Positions 46,670 to 58,300 of a stretch of DNA of 64,000 bases are shown here, piece by piece. This DNA comes from Hordeum vulgare subsp. vulgare. Its lineage: Eukaryota; Streptophyta; Magnoliopsida; Poales; Poaceae. Position numbers and translations under genes: made by a program. The stretch is from the NCBI RefSeq assembly GCF_904849725.1, contig NC_058521.1, positions 563,662,176 to 563,726,175 on the forward strand, given 5' to 3'. A model generated the notes under the pieces. It made no database searches. It was not told the DNA's origin and saw only the letters and a program-made list of their open reading frames with translations. Position 1 is the stretch's first letter; every line of letters starts with the position of its first letter.

Positions 46670-48424
46670 TGTTGGGTAACGTAGCATAAATTCAAAATTT
46701 TCTACGCTTATTCAGATCTTCCTATGGAGAGACCAGCAACGAGAGAGGGGTAAGAGCATCTTCATACCTTTGAAGATTGCTAAGCGGAAGCGTTGCTAGA
46801 ACGCGGTTGATGGAGTCGTACTCGCAGCGATTCCGATCTAGTGACGAACTACGGCACCTCCGCGTTCAACACACGTGCAGCCCGGTGGCGTCTCCCGCAC
46901 CTTGATCCAGCAAGGAGGAGGGAGAGGTTGGGGAAGAACTCCAGCAGCACGACGGCATGGTGTCGATGGAGAGACGAGGTATCCCGGTAGGGCTTCGCCA
47001 AGCACCGGCAGAGAGGAGGAAGAAGAGCAGGGTTGCGCCGAGGGAGAGGGAAAAGTCTATCTCTCAATGGCCAAAAGTGCCCGATATATATAGGGGGAGG
47101 GGAGAGGGGGTGCCACCCCTAGGGTTCCCACCCTAGGGGGTGCGGCAGCCCCCCCAGATGGGAGGTGCGGCGGCCAGAGGGGGGAGGAGGGGGTGGCGCA
47201 CCATCTGGTGGGCCTTAGGCCCACCTGGCTTAGGGTTTGCCCCCCCCCTTTTCTCTCCCCTGCGCATTGGGCTGAGTGGGGAGGCGCACCAGCCCACCTA
47301 GGGGCTGGTTCCCACCCCCACTTGGCCCACCTTACCTCCCGGGGTCGTTGCCCCCCTTCGGTGGTCCCCCGGGGCCACCTCCGGTGGTCCCGGTACGTTA
47401 CCGGTGATGCCCGAAACACTTCCGGTGTCCGAAGCCATCCGTCCTATATATTAATCTTCACCTCCGGACCATTTCGGAGCTCCTCGTGACGTCCGGGATG
47501 TCGTCCGGGACTCCGAACAACTTTCGGTAACCTCGTATAACAATTCCCTATAACCCTAGCGTCATCGAACCTTAAGTGTGTAGACCCTACGGGTTCGGGA
47601 GACAGGCAGACATGACCGAGACACCTCTCTGGCCAATAACCATCAACGGGGTCTGGATACCCATGGTGGCTCCCACTTGCTCCACTATGATCTCATCGGA
47701 TGAACCACGATGTCAAGGATTCAATCAATCCGCATATGATTCCCTTTGTCTGTCGGTATAGAACTTGCCCGAGATTCGATCGTCGGTATGCCTATACCTT
47801 GTTCAATCTTGTTACCGGTAAGTCTCTTTACTCGTTCCGTAGCACGTCATCGTGTGACTAACTCCTTAGTCACATTGAGCTCATGATGATGTTCTACCGA
47901 GTGGGCCCCGAGATACCTCTCCGTCACACGGAGTGACAAATCCCAGTCTCGATCCATACTAACTCAACGAACACCTTCGGAGATACCTGTAGAGCATCTT
48001 TATAGTCCCCCAGTTACGTTGCGATGTTTGATACACACAAAGTATTCCTCTGGTGTCAGTGAGTTATATGATCTCATGGTCATAGGAACAAATACTTGAC
48101 ACGCAGAAAACAGTAGCAACAAAATGACACGATCAACATGCTACGTCTATTAGTTTGGGTCTAGTCCATCACGTGATTCTCCTAATGACGTGATCTAGTT
48201 ATCAAGCAACAACACCTTGTTCATAATCAGAAGACACTGACTATCTTTGATCAACTGGCTAGCCAACTAGAGGCTTGCTAGGGACAGTGTTTTGTCTATG
48301 TATCCACACATGTATATAAGTCTTCATTCAATACAATTATAGCATGGATAATAAACGATTATCTTGATATAGGAATTATAATAATAACTATATTTATTAT
48401 TGCCTCTAGGGCATAATTCCAACA
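46670..48424 (-). repeat. Chimeric LTR shared by Copia J (5') and Copia K (3')
   Basis: 1755 bp with normal TG...CA ends. From 46670 to about 47900 it matches the J LTR (39627-). From about 47945 to 48424 it leaves that match and follows the BARE-1-type LTR instead (ATACTAACTCAACGAACACC, GCTACGTCTATTAGTTTGGG, ending TAATTCCAACA). The switch falls in a block identical in both types (GAGATACCTCTCCGTCACAC, about 47911-47945). To its left is the primer site of J; to its right is the polypurine tract of K. Confidence 0.88.
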
Positions 48425-48476
48425 GTCTCCCACTTGCACTAGAGTCAATAATCTAGCCCTCACATCATCATGCGAA

Positions 48477-48857
48477 TTACATTGTAATAAATCTAACACC
48501 CATACAGTTCTGGTGTTGATCATGCTTTGCCCGTGGAAGAGGTTTAGTCAGCGGGTCTGCTACATTCAGATCCGTGTGCACTTTGCATATATTCACGTCC
48601 TCCCCTTCGACGTAGTCGCGGATGAGGTTGAAGCGTCGTTTGATGTGTCTGGACTTCTTGTGAAACCGTGGTTTCTTTGCTAAGGCAATGGCACCCGTGT
48701 TGTCACAGAACAAGGTTATTGGATTCAGTGCACTTGGCACCACTCCAAGATCCGTCATGAACTGCTTCATCCAGACACCCTCCTTAGCCGCCTCCGAGGC
48801 AGCCATGTACTCCGCTTCACATGTAGAATCTGCTACGACGCTTTGCTTGGAACTGCA
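48477..48857 (-). pseudogene. pol: Copia K RNase H, C-terminal piece
   Basis: The end of the pol polyprotein after a nonsense codon at 48858-48860 (expected Trp codon TGG changed to TAG). The open part includes CEAEYMAASEAAKEGVWMKQ, ITLFCDNTGAIALAKKPRFH and VADPLTKPLPRAKHDQHQNC. An ATG-started subframe is 48477-48806. Confidence 0.85.
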
Positions 48858-48860
48858 CTA

Positions 48861-50345
48861 GCTTACCGCACCCCCATTAAGAATAAATACGTATCCGGTC
48901 TGCGACTTAGAGTCGTCCGGATCTGTGTCAAAGCTTGCATCGACGTAACCCTTTACGGCGAGCTCTTCGTCACCTCCATACGCGAGAAACATCTCCTTAG
49001 TCCTTTTCAGGTACTTCAGGATATTCTTGACCGTCGTCCAGTGATCCACTCCTGGATTACTCTGGAACCTGCCTGCCATACTTATGGCCAGGCTAACGTC
49101 CGGTCTAGTGCACAGCATTGCATACATGATAGAACCTATGGCTGAAGCATAGGGGACGGTGCTCATATGCTCTCTATCCTCATCAGTTGCTGGGCACTGA
49201 GTCTTACTCAATCTCGTACCTTGTAAAACTGGGAAGAACCCTTTCTTGGACTGTTCCATTTTGAACCTCTTCAAAACTTTATCAAGGTATGTGCTTTGTG
49301 AAAGTCCTATCAGGCGTTTTGATCTATCCTTGTAGATCTTAATGCCTAGAATGTAAGCAGCTTCTCCTAGGTCCTTCATAGAGAAACTTTTATTCAAGTA
49401 ATCCTTTATGCTCTCCAAAAACTCTACGTTGTTTCCAATCAGCAATATGTCATCCACATATAATATTAGAAACGCCACAGAGCTCCCACTCACTTTCTTG
49501 TAAATACAAGATTCTCCAACCACTTGTATAAACCCAAATGCTTTGATCACCTCATCAAAGCGTTTGTTCCAACTCCGAGATGCTTGCACCAGTCCATAAA
49601 TGGATCGCTGGAGCTTGCACACCTTGTAAGCATTCTTAGGATCGACAAAACCTTCGGGTTGCATCATATACAACTCTTCCTTAAGGAAACTGTTAAGGAA
49701 CGCCGTTTTGACATCCATCTGCCAGATTTCATAATCGAAAAATGCAGCTATTGCTAACATGATTCTGACGGACTTAAGCATCGCTACGGGTGAGAATGTC
49801 TCATCGTAGTCAACTCCTTGAACTTGTGAAAAACCCTTTGCCACAAGTCGAGCTTTATAAACGGTCACATTGCCGTCAGCGTCCGTCTTCCTCTTAAAGA
49901 TCCATTTGTTCTGAATAGCCTTGCGGCCCTCAGGTAGTACTTCCAAAGTCCACACTTTGTTCTCATACATGGATCCTATCTCGGACTTCATGGCTTCTAG
50001 CCATTTGTTGGAATCTGGGCCCACCATTGCTTCTTCATAATTTGCAGGTTCATTATTGTCTAACAACATGATTGACAAGACGGGATTGCCGTACCACTCT
50101 GGAGCAGCACGTGGTCTCGTCGACCTGCGTGGTTCGACAGAAACTTGAACCGGAGTTTCATGATCATCATCATTAACTTCCTCCTCAACCGGCGTCGGAA
50201 CGACAGAGGTTTCCCCTTGCCCTGCGCCACCATCTAGAGGGATGAGAGGTTCGACAACCTCATCAAGTTCTATCTTCCTCCCACTCAATTCTCTCGAGAG
50301 AAACTCCTTCTCGAGAAAAGCTCCGTTTTTAGCAACAAACACTTT
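48861..50345 (-). pseudogene. pol: Copia K reverse transcriptase and RNase H N-terminal part
   Basis: The frame (open 48858-50408) carries the linker with PEWYGNPVLSIMLLDNNEP, RT with NKWIFKRKTDADGNVTVYKA, MDVKTAFLNSFLKEELYMMQ and LYVDDILLIGNN (YVDD at about 49449-49460), and the start of RNase H (GYVDASFDTDPDDSKSQTGY). It joins the upstream frame through a one-base deletion near 50343-50345, in the run of A residues of the GK codons before VFVAKNGAF. The first ~20 residues of the listed open frame are out-of-frame shadow. Confidence 0.9.
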
Positions 50346-52129
50346 CCCTCGGATTTGAGATAGAAGGTGTACCCAACTGTCTCTTTTGGGTAACCTATGA
50401 AGATGCACTTTTCCGCTTTGGGTTCCAGCTTTTCAGGCTGAAGCTTTTTGAAATAAGCATCACATCCCCAAACTTTAAGAAACGACAACTTTGGCCTTTT
50501 GCCATACCACAGTTCGTATGGTGTCGTCTCAACGGATTTTGATGGTGCCCTATTTAAAGTGAATGCAGCTGTTTCTAATGCATAACCCCAAAATGATAAC
50601 GGCAAATCGGTAAGAAACAACATAGATCGCACCATCTCTAATAAAGTACGATTACGACGTTCGGACACACCATTACGCTGTGGTGTTCCAGGCGGTGTCA
50701 ACTGTGAAACAATTCCACATTGTCTTAAGTGAGCACCAAACTCGAAACTCAGGTATTCACCCCCACGATCAGACCGTAGGAACTTGATCTTCTTGTTACG
50801 ATGATTTTCAACTTCACTCTGAAATTGCTTGAACTTTTCAAATGTTTCAGACTTGTGCTTCATTAAGTAGACATAACCATATCTACTCAAATCGTCAGTG
50901 AAGGTGAGAAAATAACGATATCCGCCGCGTGCCTCTACGCTCATCGGACCACACACATCGGTATGTATGATTTCCAACAAGTCACTTGCATGCTCCATTG
51001 TTCCAGAGAATGGAGTTTTAGTCATCTTGCCCATGAGGCATGGTTCGCACGTGTCAAGTGAATCAAAGTCAAGTGACTCCAAAAGTCCATCGGCATAGAG
51101 TTTCTTCATGCGCTTTACACCAATATGACCTAAGCGGCAGTGCCATAAAAATATGGCGCTATCATTGTTAACTCTAACTCTTTTGGTCTCAATGTTATGT
51201 ATGTGTGTATCACTATCAAGATTCAATATGAACAATCCTCTCACATTGGGTGCATGACCATAAAAGATGTTACTCATAGAAATAGAACAACCATTATTCT
51301 CTGACTTAAAAGAGTAACCGTCTCGCAATAAACAAGATCCAGATATAATGTTCATGCTCAACGCAGGCACTAAATAACAATGATTTAAGTTCATAACTAA
51401 TCCTGATGGTAACTGAAGTGAAACTGTGCCGACGGCGATTGCATCAACCTTAGAACCATTTCCTACGCGCATCGTCACTTCATCTTTCGCCAGCCTTCGT
51501 CTATTCCGCAGTTCCTGTTTCGAGTTGCAAATATGAGCAACAGAACCGGTATCGAATACCCAGGCACTACTACGAGAGCCGGTTAAGTACACATCAATAA
51601 CATGTATATCAAATATACCAGATTTTTCTTTGGCCGCCTTCTTATCAGCCACATACTTGGGGCAATTGCGCTTCCAGTGACCCATACCCTTGCAATAGTA
51701 ACACTCTGTTTCAGGCTTAGGTCCAGCTTTGGGTTTCTTCGTCGGATTGGCAACAGGCTTGCCGCTCTTCTTTGAATTACCCTTCTTGCCTTTGCCGTTT
51801 CTCTTGAAACTAGTGGTCTTATTCACCATCAACACTTGATGCTCTTTACGGAGTTCAGACTCTGCGACTTTCAGCATCGCAAACAACTCGCCGGGAGACT
51901 TGTTCATCCCTTGCATGTTGTAGTTCAACACAAAGCCTTTATAGCTTGGCGGCAGTGATTGAAGGATTCTGTCAGTGATAGCTTCTTGCGGGAGTTCAAT
52001 CCCCAGCTCAGCTAGACGGTTTGAGTACCCAGACATTTTAAGCACATGTTCACTGACAGACGAGTTCTCCTCCATCTTGCAAGCATAGAATTTATCGGAG
52101 GTCTCATACCTCTCGATCCGGGCGTTCTT
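50285..52129 (-). pseudogene. gag-pol: Copia K Gag C-terminus, protease and integrase
   Basis: Open after the stop at 52130-52132; from its first ATG (52075) it is 596 aa. It carries the Gag C-terminal part, a CCHC knuckle CYYCKGMGHWKRNC, the protease motif VFDTGSVAHICNS, the integrase zinc finger (WHCRLGHIG, DTCEPCLMGK) and a complete DDE set: HTDVCGPM, RSDRGGEYLS and GVSERRNRTLLEM. Unlike J, the residue before SDRGGEY is intact Arg. The last ~20 residues (after SEGK) are out of frame because of the deletion near 50344. Confidence 0.9.
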
Positions 52130-52456
52130 CTAAAAGATAAACTTCAACTCCTGGAACATCTCAAATGCTCCATGACGCTCAAAGCGACGTTGAAGTCCCG
52201 GTTCTAAGCCATACAAGACTGCACATTCAACTACTGAGTAGTCCTCCTTACGTGCTAACCAAGCGTTCTTAACATCCTGATCAGCCGTAGCGGGTGGTTC
52301 ATCTCCTAGCGCAGCATTAAGGACATAATCCTTCATCCGAGCTTGTAAGATTAGCTTAAGATTATGAGCCCAGTCTACAAAGTTGCTTCCATCATCTTTC
52401 AACTTAGCTTTCTCTAGGAACGTATTAAAATTCAGGGTGACTGTCGCGTGAGCCAT
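52130..52456 (-). pseudogene. gag: Copia K Gag N-terminal piece
   Basis: 108 aa from the conserved ATG (MAHATVTLNFNTFLEKAKLK) to a TAG at 52130-52132, where a Gln codon is expected before KNARIERYETSDKF. It is in the same frame as the downstream piece, so a single substitution splits Gag. The start agrees with the BARE-1 Gag start and with the position used in J. Confidence 0.9.
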
Positions 52457-53693
52457 GATCTACAACACAAATATATTCAAAGTGGACTTAGACTATGTTC
52501 AAGATAATTAGAGTTTAACTTAATCAAATTACTCGCTAAACTCCCACTCAAAAAGTACATCTCTCTAGTCATTTGAGTGGTTCATGATCCACTTACACTA
52601 GCTCAAGTCCGATCATCACGTGAGTTGAGCATATTTTCAGTGGTAAGCATCCTCATGCTAATCATATCATTTATATGATTCATGATCGACCTTTCGGTCT
52701 CATGTGTTCCGAGGCCATGTCTGCACATGCTAGGCTCGTCAAGCTTAACCCGAGTGTTCCGCATGCGCAACTGTTTTGCACCCGTTGTATGTGAACGTTG
52801 AGTCTATCACACCCGATCATCACGTGGTGTCTCGAAACGACGAACTGTAGCAACGGTGCACAGTCGGGGAGAACACAATTTCGTCTTGAAATTTTAGTGA
52901 GAGATCACCTCATAATGCTACCGTCGTTCTAAGCAAAATAAGGTGCATAAAAGGATTAACATCACATGCAATTCATAAGTGACATGATATGGCCATCATC
53001 ACGTGCTCCTTGATCTCCATCACCAAAGCACCGGCACGATCTTCTTGTCACCGGCGCCACACCATGATCTCCATCAACGTGTCGCCATCGGGGTTGTCGT
53101 GCTACTCATGCTATTACTACTAAAGCTACATCCTAGCAAAATAGTAAACGCATCTGCAAGCACAAACATTAGTATAAAGACAACCCTATGGCTCCTGCCG
53201 GTTGCCGTACCATCGACGTGCAAGTCGATATTATCTATTACAACATGATCATCTCATACATCCAATATATCACATCACATCGTTGGCCATATCACATCAC
53301 AAGCATACCCTGCAAAAACAAGTTAGACGTCCTCTAATTTTGTTGTTGCATGTTTTACGTGGTGACCATGGGTATCTAGTAGGATCGCATCTTACTTACG
53401 CAAACACCACAACGGAGATATATGAGTTGCTATTTAACCTCATCCAAGGACCTCCTCGGTCAAATCCGATTCAACTAAAGTTGGAGAAACTGACACCCGC
53501 CAGTCATCTTTGAGCAACGGAGTTACTCGTAGCGATGAAACCAGTCTCTCGTAAGCGTATGAGTAATGTCGGTCCGAGCCGCTTCGATCCAACAATACCG
53601 CGGAATCAAGAAAAGACTAAGGAGGGCAGCAAAACGCACATCACCGCCCACAAAAACTTTTGTGTTCTACTCGAGAAGACATCTACGCATGAA
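52457..53693 (-). other. Copia K 5' leader (left arm of a large inverted repeat)
   Basis: A 1.24 kb leader without a supported gene. It is mirrored by the leader of Copia L at 54109-55325; together with the LTR fragments it forms arms of about 1.4 kb. The open frame 53566-53934 is a mirror image of 53868-54236 and is not a gene. Confidence 0.85.
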
Positions 53694-53710
53694 CCTAGCT
53701 CATGATTCCA
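53694..53710 (-). promoter_or_regulatory. Copia K primer binding site
   Basis: Minus-strand TGGAATCATGAGCTAGG, one base from the LTR; one substitution from the TGGCATCATGAGC of F, H and L. Confidence 0.85.
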
Positions 53711-53711
53711 C

Positions 53712-53907
53712 TGTTGGGGAACGTCGCATGGGAAACAAAAAATTTCCTACGCGCACGAAGACCTATCATGGTGATGTCCATCTACGAGAGGGGATGTGTG
53801 ATCTACGTACCCTTGTAGACCGTACAGCAGAAGCGTTAGTGAACGCGGTTGATGTAGTGGAACGTCCTCACGTCCCTCGATCCGCCCCGCGAACCGTCCC
53901 GCGATCA
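53712..53907 (-). repeat. Copia K 5' LTR fragment (U5 side, 196 bp)
   Basis: Starts TGTTGGGGAACGTCGC and stops at GTCCCGCGATCA. The promoter-bearing remainder (about 1.6 kb) is absent. Confidence 0.9.
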
Positions 53908-54090
53908 GTTCGCGGGGCGGATCGAGGGACGTGAGGACGTTCCACTACATCAACCGCGTTCACTAACGCTTCTGCTGTGCAGTCTACAAGGGTATGTAGA
54001 TCGAACATCCCCTCTCGTAGATGGACATCACCATGATAGGTTTTCGTGCGCGTAGGAAATTTTTTGTTTCCCTTGCGACATTCCCCAACA
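53908..54090 (+). repeat. Copia L 5' LTR fragment (183 bp)
   Basis: The U5 side only, from GTTCGCGGGGCGGATC to TTCCCCAACA. It has no TATA region, so this element cannot start its own transcription. Confidence 0.9.
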
Positions 54091-54091
54091 G

Positions 54092-54108
54092 TGGCATCAT
54101 GAGCTAGG
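54092..54108 (+). promoter_or_regulatory. Copia L primer binding site
   Basis: TGGCATCATGAGCTAGG, one base after the LTR. Confidence 0.88.
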
Positions 54109-55325
54109 TTCATGCGTAGATGTCTTCTCGAGTAGAACACAAAAGTTTTTGTGGGCGGTGATGTGCGTTTTGCTGCCCTCCTTAGTCTTTTCTTGATTCC
54201 GCGGTATTGTTGGATTGAAGCGGCTTGGACCGACATTACTCGTACGCTTACGAGAGACTGGTTTCATCGCTACGAGTAACTCCCTTGCTCAAAGATGACT
54301 GGCAAGTGTCGGTTTATCCAACTTTAGTTGAATCGGATTTGACCGAGGAGGTCCTTGTATAAGGTTAAATAGAAATTCATACATCTCCGTTGTGGTGTTT
54401 GCGTAAGTAAGATGCGATCCTACTAGATACCCATGGTCACCACGTAAAACATGCAACAACAATTCGAAGACGTCTAACTTGTTTTTGCAGGGTATGCTTG
54501 TGATGTGATATGCCCAACGATGTGATGTGATATATTGGATGTATGAGATGATCATGTAGTAATAGTTAATATCGACTTGCACGTCGATGGTACGGCAACC
54601 GGCAGGAGCCGTAGGGTTGTCTTTAAACTAACGTTTGTGCTTGCAGATGCGTTTACTATATTGCTAGGACGTAGCTTTAGTAGTAATAGCATGAGTAGCA
54701 CGACAACCCCGATGGCGACACGTTGATGGAGATCATGATGATGGAGATCATGGTGTGACGCCAGTGACAAGAAGATCGTGCCGGTGCTTTGGTGATGGAG
54801 ATCAAGAAGCACATGATGATGGCCATATCATGTCACTTATGAATTGCATGTGATGTTAATCCTTTTTGCACCTTATCTTGCTTAGAACGACGGTAGCATT
54901 ATGAGGTGATCTCTCACTAAAATTTCAAGACGAAATTGTGTTCTCCGCGACTGTGCACCGTTGCGACAGTTCTTCGTTTCGAGACACCACGTGATGATCG
55001 GGTGTGATAGACTCAACGTTCACATACAACGGGTGCAAAACAGTTGCACACGCAGAACACTCGGGTTAAGCTTGACGAGCCTAGCATGTGTAGACATGGC
55101 CTCGGAACACATGAGACCGAAAGGTCGAGCATGAATCGTATAGTTGATATGATTAGCATAGAGATGCTTACCACTGAAACTATTCTCGACTCACGTGATG
55201 ATCGGACTTGAGATAGTGGATTTGGATCATGTACCACTCAAATGACTAGAGAGATGTACTTTTTGAGTGGGAGTTCTTAAGTAATATGATTAATTGAACT
55301 AATTGTCATGAACATAGTCTAATGG
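54109..55325 (+). other. Copia L 5' leader (right arm of the inverted repeat)
   Basis: Non-coding leader. It contains a small tandem duplication (GATGGAGATCATGATGATGG at about 54725-54752) absent from K. Minus-strand frames in it (54289-54582, 54552-54812, 55013-55237) are the mirror shadows of those in the K leader. Confidence 0.85.
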
Positions 55326-58300
55326 TCTTTGCGAATTACGATGTAGCTTGCGCTATAGCTCTACTGTTTTTATATGTTCCTAGAGAAAATTTAGTTGAAA
55401 GTTGATAGTAGCAAACTTTGAAGAGGATTGTCCTCGTTGCTGCGCAGAAGGCTTATGTCCTTAATGCACCACTCGGTGTGCTGCACCTCGAGCGTCGTTT
55501 GTGGATGCTGTGAACATCCGACATACACGTTTCTGATGACTACACGATAGTTCCGTGCAAAATACTTAATGGCTTAGAAGCAAGGCACCAAAGACGTTTT
55601 GAAACGTCACGGAACATAAGTGATGTTCTAAAGAGATGAAATTGTGATTTCATGCTCGTGCCCTTGTTGAGAGGTAAGAGACCTCCGACAAGATTCTTTG
55701 TCCACAAAGTAAAGGAGAAAAGCTCAATCGTTGAGCGTGTGCTCAGATTGTCTGAGTACGACAATCACTTGAATCAAGTGGGAGTTAATCTTCCAGATGA
55801 GATAGTGATGGTTCTCCAAAGTCACTGCCACCAAGCTGTGAGAGCTTCGTGATGAACTATAACATATCAAGGATAGATACAATGATCCTTGAGTGATTCG
55901 CGATGTTTGACACTGCGAAAGTAGAAATCAAGAAGGAGCATCAATAGTTGATGGTTTGTAAAACCACTAAGTTTCAAGAAAGGCAAGGGCTAGAAGGGAT
56001 ACTTCGTGAAACGGAAAAACAGTTGATGCACTAATGAAGAGACCCAAGATTAAACCCAAACCCGAGACTAAGTGCTTCTATAATGAGGGGAACAGTCACT
56101 AAGGCGGATCAACTCTAGATACTTGGTAGATAAGAAGGTTGGCAAAAGTCGAAAGAAGTATATTTGATATACATGATGTTGATGTGTACTTTACTAGTAC
56201 TCCTAGTAGCATGAGGGTATTGGATACCGGTTCGGTTGCTAAGTGATTAGTAACACGAAATGAAAGCTACGGCATAAACGGAGACTAGCTAAAGGTGAGG
56301 TGACGATACGTGTTGGAAGTGTTTCCAAGGTTGATATGATCAAACGTCGCACGCTCCCTCTACCATCGGGATTGGTGTTAAACCTAAATAATTGTTATTT
56401 GGTGCTTGCGTTAAGCATGAACATGATTGGGTCGTGTTTATTGCAATACGATTATTCATTTAAAGAGAATAATGGTTACTCTATTTTCTTGAATAATCAC
56501 CTTCAATGGTTTATTGAATCTCGATCGTAGTGTTACACATGTTCATGATATTGGTGCCAAAAGATACGAGGTAATGATGATAGTACCACTTACTTGTGGC
56601 ACTGCCGCTTGAGTCATGTTGGTATAAATTGCATGAAGAGGCTCCATGCTGATGGATATTTATACTCACTTGATTTTGAATCACTAGTGACATGCAAATC
56701 ATACCACATGAGCAAGGCCTTGTTTTCATTGAGATGAAATAAGATAGTAACTTGTTGGAAGTGATACATTTTGATGTATGCAGTCCAATGGGTGCTGAGG
56801 CACGCAATGGATATCATTATGTTCTTACTTCAATGACGATTTGAGTAGATACTAGAGTATTTGCTTAATGAATCACAAGTCTGAAATATTGAAAAGTTCA
56901 ATTCTGTTACGGAGTGAAGTTCGTCGTAACAAGAGGATAAACTGTCTACGATATGATCATAGAAATGAATATCTGAGTTACGAGTTTTGGTACGCAGTTA
57001 AGACAATGTGGAAATTGTTTCGCAGTTCATGCCACCTAGAACATCATAGTGTGATGATGTGTCTGAACGTCATAGCCACACACTATTTGGTATGGTGCAT
57101 GCTATGATGTCTCTTATTGAATTACCACTATCGTTTATGGGTTAAGCATTGAGACAACCGCATTCACTTTAAATAGGGCACCACGTATTTCCGTTGAGAT
57201 GACACAGTATAGACCGAGGTTTAGAGAAATCTAAACTGTCGTTTCTTGAAAGTTTGGGGTTTCGACACTTATGTGAAAAAATTTCAGTCTGATAAGCTCG
57301 AACCCAAAGCGGATAAATGCATCTTCATAGGATATCCAAAACAGTTGGGTACATCTCCTATCTCAGATCCGAAGCAAAGTGTTTGTTTCTAGAAACGGAT
57401 CCTTTCTCGAGAAAAGGTTTCTCTCGAAAGAATTGAGTGGGAGGGTGGTAGAACTTGATGAGGTTATTGAACCATCACTTCGACCAGTGTGTAGCAGGGC
57501 GCAGGAAGTTGTTCCTGTGGCGCCTACACCAATTGAAGTGAAAACTGATGATGGTGATCATCGAGCATCGGATCAAGTTACTACAAGCCTCGTAGGTTGA
57601 CAAGGTCGCGTACTACTACAGAGTGGTACGGTAACCCTGTCTTGGAGGTCATGTTGTTGAGCAACAGTGAACCTACGAGTTATGGGGAAAGCAATGGTGT
57701 GCCTAGATTCCGACAAATGGCTGGAAGCCATGAAATCCGAGAGAGGATCCATGTATGAAAACAAAGTGTAGACTTTGGAAGAACTACTTGATGGTCATAG
57801 GACTATTGAGTAAAGATGGATCTTTAAAAGGAAGACAGACGATGATAGCGATAAGTCACTATTAAGAAAAGCTCGACTTGTCGCAAAGATGTTTCCGACA
57901 AGATCAAACAGTTGACTATGATGAGACTTTCTCACTCGTAGCGATGCTAAAAGTCTGTTAGAATTATGTTAGTAGTTGCTGCATTATTTATGAAATATTG
58001 CATGTAGGATGTCAAAACATTGTTTCCTCGACGATTTCCTTGAGCAAACATTGTATGAGATACAACCATGAGGTTTTGTCGATCCTAAAGATACTAGCAA
58101 GTATGCAAGCTCCAGCGATCCTTAAATGGACTGGTGCAAGCATCTCGGAGTTGGAATATACACTTTGGTGAGATGATCAAAGATTTTGGGTTTGTACAAG
58201 GTTTATGAGAAACTTGTATTTCCAAAGAAGTGAGTGGGAGCACTATAGAATTTCTGATAAGTATATGTGGTTGACATATTGTGGATCAGAAGTAATGTAG

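Larger units (their letters stand above)
39627..48424 (-). mobile_element. Copia J: near-complete WIS/Angela-type element
   Basis: Minus-strand Copia with a 3' LTR (39627-41383), polypurine tract, a gag-pol frame interrupted by one stop, leader, primer site (46651-46668) and a 5' LTR (46670-48424) that is chimeric. The LTR begins TGTTGGGTAACGTAGC instead of the TGTTGGGGAACGTCGC of the other Copia copies, marking a distinct subfamily. The left flank GGAGA (39622-39626) finds no match after the right LTR; another Copia interior follows instead. The target duplication was therefore lost by recombination. Confidence 0.9.
48425..53907 (-). mobile_element. Copia K: BARE-1-like element with truncated 5' LTR
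   Basis: Interior of a BARE-1/WIS-type Copia in the same orientation as J. It has a polypurine tract (48425-48447), pol and gag with two nonsense codons and one frameshift, a 1.24 kb leader, a primer site (53694-53710) and only 196 bp of 5' LTR (53712-53907). Its 3' LTR is the chimeric one at 46670-48424. The truncated LTR runs straight into an inverted LTR of Copia L. Confidence 0.9.
53712..54090. repeat. Near-symmetric LTR palindrome at the K-L junction
   Basis: The K LTR fragment (53712-53907) and the L LTR fragment (53908-54090) are inverted copies. They align from the centre outward with GCGAAC at 53889-53894 facing GTTCGC at 53908-53913, leaving a 13-nt centre. At the join a perfect 7-bp stem CCCGCGA/TCGCGGG with a 5-nt loop (53898-53916) is also visible. 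Beyond the LTRs the symmetry continues through both primer sites and leaders, giving arms of roughly 1.4 kb (about 52490-53894 and 53908-55325) with scattered mismatches. Confidence 0.92.

Noticed and set aside
53566..54236. Two near-identical 122-aa proteins in opposite orientation (53566-53934 and 53868-54236)
   Set aside because: They are mirror images produced by the LTR palindrome and are not conserved as frames in the other Copia leaders.
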